Source: Candidatus Woesebacteria bacterium GW2011_GWA1_38_8
GTDB taxonomy: Bacteria; Patescibacteriota; Microgenomatia; UBA8517
Reading direction: 5' to 3'
Length of the DNA: 32,928 bases
Assembly (NCBI GenBank): GCA_000993025.1
Contig: LBVJ01000017.1
Coordinates: 1-32,928, forward strand
Made by a program: the position numbers and the translations under genes. The notes below the pieces were generated by a model, which was not told the origin of the DNA, made no database searches, and was given only the letters and a program-made list of their open reading frames with translations. Below are positions 1-6,807 of this stretch, one piece after another (position 1 is the stretch's first letter; each line of letters starts with the position of its first letter).

Positions 1-245
1 TTTTCTTCAGAAAGGGCAACTATACACTGTCTGATATCGGATGTGGGTAAAAGCCCGAATTCGTCCCTTATGACGCGATTACTTCCCCCATCGTCCATCA
101 TGGAAACAATCACTGACAAATCCAGCCGGAGGTGTTTTTTAAGTCCGGTTAATACGGTAAAAGTTCCCGTTCCGCCACCAACAACTACAAGTTTTATTTT
201 CTTAGTTTGAAGTAACGACTTTCCGTTTTTATTTAATTTATCCAT
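1..245 (-). CDS. yvcK: YvcK/CofD-like gluconeogenesis factor, partial (C-terminus beyond window)
   Basis: I translated the first 245 bases on the minus strand; the gene is not in the ORF track because it runs off the left edge. The N-terminal ~80 residues contain a glycine-rich nucleotide-binding loop (VVVGGGTGTFTVLTGL), the DDGGSNRVIRDEFG segment and a LPTSDIRQCIVAL segment, which are hallmarks of the YvcK/UPF0052 family related to CofD 2-phospho-L-lactate transferase. In model bacteria YvcK is cytoplasmic, binds UDP-sugars and influences cell wall growth. The ATG at 245 is preceded by a TATATT box 8 bases upstream and no Shine-Dalgarno, so it may have its own leaderless promoter although it lies behind proS. 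Family assignment is firm; cellular role here is inferred. Confidence 0.85.
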   Translation of the reverse strand, partial: MDKLNKNGKSLLQTKKIKLVVVGGGTGTFTVLTGLKKHLRLDLSVIVSMMDDGGSNRVIRDEFGLLPTSDIRQCIVALSEE

Positions 246-311
246 CAGTGAGTAATATATTAAATTATTAAATTACTAAATTGTTAAATAGTTTTATAGT
301 TATTCAATAAT

Positions 312-1544
312 TCATTTCTCTCTCGTACACATTCTTTCTATAACTTCATCTAACTGCAATAATTCCGTCTTATCAGAGTTTCTTTCTTTCCATTCGATCT
401 TATCTCCCGATTTTTCCGACACAACCAATCTTACCGGAATGCCGATAAGGTCCGCGTCCGCAAACTTTTCTCCCGCCATAACTTCTCTATCATCCCAGAG
501 AATCTCAACCCCCGCATTTTGTAATTTATCATAAATCTCCTCCGCTTTTTTCTTTATTTCTTCATTTCTTTCTTTCTTCAGTTCAATCAAGTGAACCTGA
601 TACGGCGCAATACTTTTCGGCCAGATAATACCCCGTTCGTCATGAAAAACCTCGACAGCAGTACCTAAAAGTCTTGTTACCCCGATGCCGTAACTTGCAA
701 AATAAACCAGTTTGCTCTGACCATCACGGTCCTGATAGGTAACGTTCATTTTCTCGGAGTATTTCTTGTCACCAAAAGGAAAAATATTTCCCACTTCGAT
801 CGACCTTTTTTCTTCATAATCATCCAAATTCCCCTCAAACACTTCCTTATTCAGAGCTTTTTTTGTATCTTTTTTTATATAGATCGTATCTTCACCGGCT
901 TCCGCAACAACCTGAAATTCACGGGTTCTATTTTCGGTAAAAACTCCCCCTGCCGCTTCTGTTATATAAGAATCAAAACCGATCCTATTAAATATCTTTA
1001 TATAGGCATCAGATACTTTTTCGTAATAATCATTCATATCTTCCTCTGTTTGATGAGCGCTATATAGGTCCTTCATTAAAAACTCTCTTCCTCTTAAGAT
1101 CCCTCCTGTGGGTCGGAGTTCATTCCTGAACTTTGTGGAAAAGTGATACATCGCGACAGGTAGGTCGTTATACGAATTAACATGTTTTCTTAAAAGATCC
1201 ATAACTATCTCTTCATGGGTGAAAGACAACGCAAATTCTTTCTTGCGTGCATCTGTCAGCTGATACATCACTTCTTTTGCCGATTCCCAACGTCCTGTTT
1301 CGTTCCAAATTTCCTTGGGATGCATCAAGGGCATTAAAAGCTCCTGCCCGCCGATCGCGTTCATTTCTTCACGAATTATCCCGATAATCTTATTTATAAC
1401 CCGCCAGCCAAGAGGTAAAAGCGTCCACGACCCTGCCATCAGCTGATCAATAAAACCTGCCCTTACAAGAAGTTTGTGATTTATACTTACCGCATCTTTA
1501 GGCGATTCCTTTTTGGTTTTAGGGAAAAGTTGAGATTGAAGCAT
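312..1544 (-). CDS. proS: Prolyl-tRNA synthetase, short form without editing insertion
   Basis: Class II aminoacyl-tRNA synthetase that charges tRNA-Pro. Motif 1 lies in the N-terminal 80 residues, motif 2 is RNELRPTGGILRGREFLMKD, and motif 3 is in FASYGIGVTRLLG, followed by the anticodon-binding domain to residue 410. Typical bacterial ProS is about 570 residues, with a ~180-residue YbaK-like editing domain between motifs 2 and 3. Here only about 100 residues separate the motifs, so the editing domain is absent, as in the short alphaproteobacterial/mitochondrial type. It follows rseP in the classical rpsB...rseP-proS order. A TATAAT box lies 11 bases before the ATG, so it may also be transcribed on its own. 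Confidence 0.95.
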   Translation of the reverse strand: MLQSQLFPKTKKESPKDAVSINHKLLVRAGFIDQLMAGSWTLLPLGWRVINKIIGIIREEMNAIGGQELLMPLMHPKEIWNETGRWESAKEVMYQLTDARKKEFALSFTHEEIVMDLLRKHVNSYNDLPVAMYHFSTKFRNELRPTGGILRGREFLMKDLYSAHQTEEDMNDYYEKVSDAYIKIFNRIGFDSYITEAAGGVFTENRTREFQVVAEAGEDTIYIKKDTKKALNKEVFEGNLDDYEEKRSIEVGNIFPFGDKKYSEKMNVTYQDRDGQSKLVYFASYGIGVTRLLGTAVEVFHDERGIIWPKSIAPYQVHLIELKKERNEEIKKKAEEIYDKLQNAGVEILWDDREVMAGEKFADADLIGIPVRLVVSEKSGDKIEWKERNSDKTELLQLDEVIERMCTREK

Positions 1545-1571
1545 AGGATACGATCATTATACCAGTAAAAT

Positions 1572-2675
1572 CTACTTTAATGTACTTTCTAAAAATCCCT
1601 GAAGACTACCTGCGATAATAAGCCTTTTAACTTCAACAAATGTTATTACAAGCATCAAGAGTAAAAGCAAAGCCATACCTGCTCCATGAATTGCGGCTTC
1701 TGCTTTTGGAAGGATCTTTCTTCCCAAGAGTTTCTCCAGAACAATAAATAGGAATCTGCCTCCATCAAGCGCGGGGATAGGAAGAAAATTAACTACCGCT
1801 AAATTAACAGAAAAAATTCCCAAAAAATTAATCAAAGGTAAAATACCGACTTTTGCGATCTCTGATGTCATAGCATAAATGCCTACAGGTCCGGCAATGT
1901 CTTCGGGCACTGATCCCCTTACCAAACCGGACATCATTGTATAAAGTCCGACAAAAACTTGCTTACCCCAAAAAAACGCGTCCTTAAAGCCATAATAAAC
2001 TCCTATAAACGGTCTTTGCCATACAGGGGGAAAGTATATTTCCGTTTGTGTGATTAGCACTCCTAAAGGTCCTTCATCCTTGGGAACATCTACCCTGGGT
2101 ACCATTTTGACCGATCTTTTTTCCCCATCACTATCCAGTACCTCAAGTACTATCTCTCTACCCTTGCTTTCGCCAATTAGACTTGAAAATTCGTCAAGCG
2201 TGTTGATCAAAACACCATCGACCGACAAAATAACATCAGAAGGTTTGATGCCTGCATTATCCGCCGGCGCATCCGTCACAACACCTGATATGATAACTTT
2301 ATCCGTTTCTTTAGGGACCCCCGAAAAACTGTAGAATATTGCAAAACAAACCACAGCTAACAAAAAATTCATTATGACTCCCGCGGACAGAACCGCAAAT
2401 CTGGCTTTCTTACTTTTATTAATAAATGCTCTATCGGGTTTTGTGACCCCATCTTCCGTTTGCTCGCCGTGAAGTCTGACAAAACCGCCTAACGGCAGCA
2501 GATTGATAGAGTATAAAGTCTCTCCGACCTGTTTTCCCCAAATTCTTGGCGGGTATCCAATCCCAAATTCTTCTACCCAAATACCGTTCTTTCTTGCAAC
2601 GATAAAGTGTCCCAGCTCGTGTACAAGAACAAGAACCGACAAAACAATAATAAATGTAAATACCGATAAAATCAT
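1572..2675 (-). CDS. rseP: RseP-like site-2 zinc metalloprotease with one PDZ domain
   Basis: Membrane-embedded M50B protease. The zinc-binding HELGH motif sits in the first transmembrane segment (residues ~20-24), a single PDZ domain spans roughly 125-195, and the second metal ligand motif NFLPIPALDGGR lies in the C-terminal membrane region; hydrophobic segments occur near both ends. Length 367 is normal for single-PDZ RseP. Known family role is cutting transmembrane substrates such as anti-sigma factors or leftover signal peptides. It lies between frr and proS; the uppS, cdsA and dxr genes that usually sit there are missing. No anti-sigma or sigma gene is in the window, so the substrate is unknown. 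Confidence 0.93.
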   Translation of the reverse strand: MILSVFTFIIVLSVLVLVHELGHFIVARKNGIWVEEFGIGYPPRIWGKQVGETLYSINLLPLGGFVRLHGEQTEDGVTKPDRAFINKSKKARFAVLSAGVIMNFLLAVVCFAIFYSFSGVPKETDKVIISGVVTDAPADNAGIKPSDVILSVDGVLINTLDEFSSLIGESKGREIVLEVLDSDGEKRSVKMVPRVDVPKDEGPLGVLITQTEIYFPPVWQRPFIGVYYGFKDAFFWGKQVFVGLYTMMSGLVRGSVPEDIAGPVGIYAMTSEIAKVGILPLINFLGIFSVNLAVVNFLPIPALDGGRFLFIVLEKLLGRKILPKAEAAIHGAGMALLLLLMLVITFVEVKRLIIAGSLQGFLESTLK

Positions 2676-2831
2676 ACTTTATGAGTGTAACATATCCACA
2701 ATAATCTCCAAATATCCAAGAATTCAAACTTCCAAACAAATTATATTCAAAAGTGACAATTTTTTTACTTTTATATTTTCTAATTGCTTGGTACTTGAAA
2801 TTTTAGGAGGTTTAAAATATTTATTGCTTAT
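2676..2831. repeat. frr-rseP spacer with AT-rich dispersed repeat
   Basis: This 156-base spacer inside an operon contains a stretch around 2708-2745 resembling CCAAATATCCAAGAATTCAA. The same word family (TCCAAACTTCCAAATATCC) recurs in frame inside topA near 12940-12975, where it encodes NLQTSKTPNEQK. I see no gene here. The repeat family is recognised by eye; copy number in the genome is unknown. Confidence 0.45.
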
Positions 2832-3386
2832 TTAGATCTGTAGAAGTTCCTCTTTCTTTTTCTCCCCCATTACATTAATTTTTTCGACAAATTCGTCAGT
2901 TATCTCCTGAAGCTTTTTTTCTTCAGCAAATTTTTCATCTTCGGAAAGAGATTTTTCTTCAAACGCCTTTTTTATATCATGCATTCCCTCCTGCCTTACC
3001 TGACGGATCATTACTCTTCCACTTTCAAGTTTCGTTGCCAATAATTTAGTATATTTTTCTCTGTCTTCAGTCGTCATTGGAGGAAAAGAGATCCGAATTA
3101 TCTGCCCATTGATCGATGGATTCATTCCTATGTTGGCGGAAAGGATACCTTGCCTGATCTCTCCGATGATAGACTTATCCCACGGCTCAATTATTAACGT
3201 TTCATGGTCGGGAGAAGATACTCCTGCTAATTCTTTTATCTTTAGTTTTTGCTGTCCTCCATAAACCATAACTGCAAGATCGTCAACGAGTGCTGCACTT
3301 GCTTTTCCGGTGCGGAGTGAACCAAGGTCGGATTGCACCATAGAAAAAACCTGTGCCATCTTGGAACGGATAGAAGATTCATCCAT
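2832..3386 (-). CDS. frr: Ribosome recycling factor
   Basis: RRF splits post-termination ribosomes together with EF-G. The 184-residue length matches the family, and the sequence shows the typical N-terminal SLRTGKASAALVDDL segment, central PWDKSIIGEIRQGI...SANIGMNPSINGQIIRISFPPMTTEDREK block and the helical C-terminal half rich in K/E. It lies downstream of tsf in the conserved order, but pyrH (UMP kinase), which normally sits between tsf and frr, is absent. The 127-base spacer upstream carries a dispersed repeat instead. No Shine-Dalgarno is obvious. Confidence 0.97.
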   Translation of the reverse strand: MDESSIRSKMAQVFSMVQSDLGSLRTGKASAALVDDLAVMVYGGQQKLKIKELAGVSSPDHETLIIEPWDKSIIGEIRQGILSANIGMNPSINGQIIRISFPPMTTEDREKYTKLLATKLESGRVMIRQVRQEGMHDIKKAFEEKSLSEDEKFAEEKKLQEITDEFVEKINVMGEKKKEELLQI

Positions 3387-3513
3387 ACTAATTAAAATTC
3401 GAAATCCGAATATCGAAATCCTAAACCATTATGTAATAATAACAATTTCCTATACCAAATATCAAATGCCATATTGAGAATTGGTGAACATTTGAAATTA
3501 GAATTATTAGTAC
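3387..3513. repeat. tsf-frr spacer with dispersed AT-rich repeat
   Basis: The spacer contains AATTCGAAATCCGAATATCG (about 3397-3416), a self-similar word of alternating TTCGAA/TATCGAAAT units. A related word (AATTCGAAATACGAATTAC) lies in frame inside topA near 12475-12510 and encodes SKYELQNSRYER. It occupies the position where pyrH would normally be found. No coding potential seen. Confidence 0.45.
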
Positions 3514-3975
3514 TTATTTATTATCCTTTCCCAACTCTATTTGCATCACTCTTCCGATTTTGCAATTCTCCCCGGTCTTAGCGATCACGTCTTTAACAAG
3601 ATCGGAAATCTTTTTAGACGGGTCTTTAATAAAATCCTGCTTTTCAAAGTCTTTCTCGCCCATCGAAGCAACCTGCATAGCCAGTTCTTTTCCAAGATTC
3701 TGGAAAAGTTCGTTTCTGGCCACAAAATCCGTCTCGCAAAAAACTTCAGCAACACCAACAACTTTTTGCGTATGATGAGAGTAGGAAGACAAAATACCGG
3801 ATCTTGTTTCACGCTCGGCTCTTTTTGCGGCCTTTTCAAAACCTTCGCTCATTAATATTTTAACGGCTTTCTTTTCATCTCCCTTTTGTTCCTCCAATAC
3901 TTTCTTTACGCGTATAACAGGCGCGCCGGTTTCTTCCCTAAGTTTCTTTATTTGATCAACGGAAATTTTGTACAT
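3514..3975 (-). CDS. tsf: Elongation factor Ts, short form
   Basis: EF-Ts recycles EF-Tu-GDP to EF-Tu-GTP. The N-terminal UBA-like domain (KKLREETGAPVIRVKKVLEE) and the signature CETDFVARNE in the core are clear. The protein is 153 residues, much shorter than the ~280 of E. coli and shorter than the ~200 of reduced forms, so the second core subdomain and the C-terminal module appear to be missing. The usual TGAGMMDCKKAL block has diverged to TGAPVIRVKKVL. It starts 10 bases after rpsB ends, so it is certainly cotranscribed with it. Confidence 0.95.
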   Translation of the reverse strand: MYKISVDQIKKLREETGAPVIRVKKVLEEQKGDEKKAVKILMSEGFEKAAKRAERETRSGILSSYSHHTQKVVGVAEVFCETDFVARNELFQNLGKELAMQVASMGEKDFEKQDFIKDPSKKISDLVKDVIAKTGENCKIGRVMQIELGKDNK

Positions 3976-3985
3976 AGTTATTTTA

Positions 3986-4732
3986 TTACTTGGTTATTGG
4001 TTTCTTAACCGCTATATCACTTTTTTTTACTTCCTTCACTTGTGTAACTTTTCCCCTCCCCTCAAGTATCGCTTCCTTCATAAGATCAAGCACATATTCA
4101 AGAGCTTTTTTGGCATCGTCATTCATGGGGATCGGATGGTCTATAGGGGTTGGATCGCAATTGGTATCAACTATTGCAATGGTTTCAACTTCTTTGAAAT
4201 TGGCTTCTTTAACGGCACCTTTTTCTTTTCTTATATCGAATATGATCAAAAGATCGGGTGTAGCATCCATTCCTTTAATTCCGGAAAAATACCTTTCAAG
4301 CCTTTGGATCTCACGTTCGATCAGAAGTTTCTCTTTTTTTGTATGTTTGTCGTATTCTCCTGAAGCCATAGCTATTCTCATCTTCTCAAGCTTAAGGGAA
4401 GACTTTTTTATTTGTTCAAAATTGGTCAAAGTTCCCCCAAGCCATCTTTCATTAACATAATAGATACCGCATTCATTAGAAACATCTCTTATCTTATCCT
4501 TGATCTGTTTTTTGGTTCCTACGATCAGTATATTTTTCCCTTCTTTGGAAGTCTTTTTGATCACACTCAAGGCTTCTTCAAGAAGTGCTTTGGTTTTTAT
4601 AAGATCAAAAAGATGAATATTTTTCTGTTGCCCGTAAATATACTCCTCCATCTTCGGATTCCAACGACGGACCTGATGACCAAAATGGGCACCCCCCTGT
4701 ATCAACTTTTCCAATGAAATATTACTCGTCAT
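3986..4732 (-). CDS. rpsB: 30S ribosomal protein S2
   Basis: S2 binds the 30S head-body junction. The N-terminus MTSNISLEKLIQGGAHFGHQ and the block MEEYIYGQQKNIHLFDLIKT are diagnostic. The ORF track starts at a TTG (4795), giving 21 extra residues with no homology to S2; I place the start at the ATG at 4732 (248 residues), preceded by AAGGAA about 13 bases upstream. The segment LLIIFDIRKEKGAVKEANF and DTNCDPTPIDHPIPMNDDA are typical C-terminal S2 motifs. First gene of the rpsB-tsf-frr-rseP-proS-yvcK run, behind a clear promoter and a folded leader. Confidence 0.97.
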   Translation of the reverse strand: MTSNISLEKLIQGGAHFGHQVRRWNPKMEEYIYGQQKNIHLFDLIKTKALLEEALSVIKKTSKEGKNILIVGTKKQIKDKIRDVSNECGIYYVNERWLGGTLTNFEQIKKSSLKLEKMRIAMASGEYDKHTKKEKLLIEREIQRLERYFSGIKGMDATPDLLIIFDIRKEKGAVKEANFKEVETIAIVDTNCDPTPIDHPIPMNDDAKKALEYVLDLMKEAILEGRGKVTQVKEVKKSDIAVKKPITK

Positions 4733-4892
4733 ATTTATGAAAATGTTCCTTAATCCCGCACCCGCATTTAGTACTCCCTTTTCAATTCTATTCAAATACG
4801 GCTAGTACTGCATTTCTGCGGGGCAAGCCTCTACTCGGAGCGAAGACGGTGAAGTCTTTCAGGAACAAGCTCCCAGTATGCGTATGTAAACA
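4733..4892 (-). promoter_or_regulatory. Structured 5' leader of rpsB, candidate S2 autoregulatory element
   Basis: Between the predicted start of transcription (about 4892) and the rpsB ATG the minus strand folds into two composite hairpins. The first has an outer stem GGAGC/GCTCC and inner stem AAGAC/GTCTT closing the loop TTCACC. The second has outer stem GGCT/AGCC and inner GCA-GAAA-TGC, a GNRA-type tetraloop. Autoregulatory rpsB leaders bound by S2 are known in other bacteria, so the position fits. I cannot confirm homology to the known S2 leader family; structure is by eye. Confidence 0.5.
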
Positions 4893-4898
4893 AAGACT

Positions 4899-4927
4899 AT
4901 ATTAACAAAAATATTGCCATTGTACAA
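4899..4927 (-). promoter_or_regulatory. rpsB promoter
   Basis: Minus strand: -35 TTGTAC (4922-4927), 17-base spacer, -10 TAATAT (4899-4904). This is a near-consensus sigma70-type promoter and the only one here followed by a long leader (~160 bases to rpsB). Confidence 0.7.
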
Positions 4928-4949
4928 GACTTACGATTCATTTACCCGA

Positions 4950-5804
4950 TCACACAAACTTGTTTAGAACGTCTCTGCAGCTTTTGACATAAACATTTGA
5001 TGGTAGAAAAACCCTCCCTTCAACAGCAATTGGGTCGTCTTGGTAACACTTGGTTAAACCTGAGAAGATTTTTAATAATTCACCTTTTATTTTTTGCCTG
5101 TCACTCTCCGGAGTATTATCATAAATTGTTCTTAACAAATCGGACTCCTTTATTCCCCTCTTCTCCGCAACTGTAAAAAGCGAAATAATATCGTATATAT
5201 CTTTTTCTCTTAATTTATCGCTCACCCTTGCAACATCAAGCTTCATAATTAAACAATCTTCAACAGATGGAATTGCAATACTTGATTTTTTTAGCCCTCT
5301 GGAAAAATTAACCAGCTCTACCTTATTTGCAATAAATTTATCAGGATATGGTGATATTTTCCTATCATTAAATATAACTTTATTTGCTTTATTATCCAGA
5401 AAATAGACATCAACGTCCGTAGACCTATCGGGTTCAGTCAAATATCCCTGTGGTTTATTTTGAACTCTCCACGTTTGTTTATTTACAAAATGGGAAGGTG
5501 CAGAATCAATAAATTGAAATTCGTTTGATTTTTGGAGTGCTGCCAGGATCTTTCCTGTCCCTCCCCTTTCTGTAATTACCATATCGACATCCTCCGTTCC
5601 CCTCCATTTATTAACCGCCTTATTCCCAATTGCCATCTTTGCATGTAAAAACGCTGCAAAACCACCCACAAATACAATTTGAGACGGCTCAATTCCCCCC
5701 TCCTTCGCCCCAAACGAAATATCTTTTGCCAATTTATTCACCAAATTCCACTGCATTCTTGGCTGAATCACCTTTTCGGAGCAATGCGGTAAAATTTCTG
5801 TCAT
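4950..5804 (-). CDS. Nucleotidyltransferase-fold protein (AbiEii/DUF-type), function unknown
   Basis: The 284-residue protein has the pattern of a minimal or AbiEii-like nucleotidyltransferase: a glycine pair in a hydrophobic context (VFVGGFAAFLHAK, residues ~44-56), then RGTEDVDMVI (~69-78) with the acidic pair expected to bind metal, and a third acidic strand STDVDVYFLD (~127-136). A helical C-terminal half includes DCLIMKLDVARVSDKLREKDIYDI, as in AbiEii proteins where a conserved Lys and Asp follow. AbiEii proteins are toxins in AbiE toxin-antitoxin systems, but no AbiEi-like antitoxin is adjacent, so a stand-alone housekeeping or orphan role is equally possible. Good promoter 6 bases upstream. 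Confidence 0.6.
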   Translation of the reverse strand: MTEILPHCSEKVIQPRMQWNLVNKLAKDISFGAKEGGIEPSQIVFVGGFAAFLHAKMAIGNKAVNKWRGTEDVDMVITERGGTGKILAALQKSNEFQFIDSAPSHFVNKQTWRVQNKPQGYLTEPDRSTDVDVYFLDNKANKVIFNDRKISPYPDKFIANKVELVNFSRGLKKSSIAIPSVEDCLIMKLDVARVSDKLREKDIYDIISLFTVAEKRGIKESDLLRTIYDNTPESDRQKIKGELLKIFSGLTKCYQDDPIAVEGRVFLPSNVYVKSCRDVLNKFV

Positions 5805-5810
5805 CTGAAT

Positions 5811-5839
5811 ATTATATCCTATATTATATATGATGTAAA
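5811..5839 (-). promoter_or_regulatory. Leaderless-type promoter of the nucleotidyltransferase gene
   Basis: Minus strand: -35 TTTACA (5834-5839), 17-base spacer, -10 TATAAT (5811-5816), with only 6 bases between the -10 and the ATG at 5804. Transcription would begin at or next to the start codon. Confidence 0.6.
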
Positions 5840-5840
5840 T

Positions 5841-6722
5841 TTATGTAAGCGGTTTTGTTAGATTCTCCAACAAACAACCGATTGTAACTGGGCCAATACC
5901 GCCAGGTACCGGGGAAACGAAGCTTGCTTTTTCGTAAGACTTTTTATCAATATCCCCAACCGGCGCGCCTACATCAATTAAAACCGCACCTTCCTTCACC
6001 ATATCCTCTTTTATGATCCCGGGAACCCCGCAGCAGCTTATTACTACATCGGCCGATCCTGTTAATTGTGACAGATTTGATGTTTTACTATCGGCTTCCA
6101 ATATCTCAAACTGCAGATTCCGGAGTCGTGTAAGCTCACCAGAACGACAACCTTCCGCACCCTCGTCCCTTAATTCATTATTCATTATTCTTAATTCTTT
6201 TGTAAGAGGTCCTCCCACCATTCCCATTGCTCCTACAACACACACCTTGCAGGTTCTCTCCTTGCAAGGTGGTCGCACAATATCAAGTGCGTAGTCAAGA
6301 ACTTCAAGGACGGCCTTTGAAGTCGGATGAAGATATGGACTGTCTTTTCTTAATCCGTCAACATCCTTGGATCTCTCAATCAAATTTACTATTTCCTCTC
6401 TATTCTCTTTTGTAAAAGTGTCAGGCAAGGGCATTTGTATCATAATTCCATGAACCGACGTGTCCCTGTTTAATGATCCAATAATCTCTTGTATCTCTTT
6501 TGTTTTTAAATCCGAACCTAATCTTATAATATTCATCTCTGCTCCTACTCTTTCGGCTGCTTTCTTTTTCAGATTTTGGTAAAGAACACTTCCGGGATCA
6601 CTGCCTACAATAATCGATACAAGCTTCGGAATAATTCCTTTTTGTTTTAGAGCGATCACCTTGTTTTTAAGAATCTCTTCTTTTTCAACTGCGTACTTTC
6701 TCCCGTCAAAAACGTATGGCAT
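5841..6722 (-). CDS. folD: Bifunctional methylene-THF dehydrogenase/cyclohydrolase with inserted repeat peptide
   Basis: FolD interconverts 5,10-methylene-THF and 10-formyl-THF. Conserved blocks: a QKGIIPKLVSIIVGSDPGS strand, the catalytic-type YQNLKKKAA lysine block, GIMIQMPLP, DVDGL, the NAD(P) loop VVGAMGMVGGPL, and PVPGGIGPVT near the end. The ORF track start (6791) adds 23 unrelated residues; I choose the ATG at 6722 (293 residues). Residues ~178-203 (RIMNNELRDEGAEGC...) do not belong to the family and derive from a dispersed repeat, lying in the Rossmann domain just after the dinucleotide loop. A 9-bp palindrome (CACCTTGCA/TGCAAGGTG) encodes PPCKERTCKV just before. Supplies formyl-THF for fmt and links to glyA upstream. 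Confidence 0.95.
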   Translation of the reverse strand: MPYVFDGRKYAVEKEEILKNKVIALKQKGIIPKLVSIIVGSDPGSVLYQNLKKKAAERVGAEMNIIRLGSDLKTKEIQEIIGSLNRDTSVHGIMIQMPLPDTFTKENREEIVNLIERSKDVDGLRKDSPYLHPTSKAVLEVLDYALDIVRPPCKERTCKVCVVGAMGMVGGPLTKELRIMNNELRDEGAEGCRSGELTRLRNLQFEILEADSKTSNLSQLTGSADVVISCCGVPGIIKEDMVKEGAVLIDVGAPVGDIDKKSYEKASFVSPVPGGIGPVTIGCLLENLTKPLT

Positions 6723-6807
6723 ATGGAGGTATTTTAGCACTGCTGGAGCGGTATATGGTATATCGTATATTGTATATAGCTTAAAACCCAAAGATAGAAG
6801 CCAGAAA
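6723..6807. repeat. folD upstream spacer with TATAY tandem repeat
   Basis: About 6751-6780 is a run of TATATGGTATATCGTATATTG units, a degenerate ~9-10-base tandem repeat between glyA and folD. On the minus strand a TAAAAT box lies 8 bases before the folD ATG. No gene here. Confidence 0.5.

Noticed and set aside
560-600. Repeat shared by proS and topA (KKERNEEIKKK versus KKERTEEIKNK)
   Set aside because: Similar Lys/Glu-rich low-complexity codons, no palindrome; likely coincidence in AT-rich DNA.
2050-2334. Plus-strand ORF opposite rseP
   Set aside because: Ser/Thr-rich shadow of the PDZ region of rseP; no independent support.
4733-4795. N-terminal extension of S2 from a TTG
   Set aside because: The extra 21 residues do not resemble S2 and would read through the folded leader; the ATG at 4732 gives the normal N-terminus.
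4950-5804. AbiE toxin-antitoxin system
   Set aside because: No AbiEi-like winged-helix antitoxin gene is adjacent; only the nucleotidyltransferase-type protein is present.
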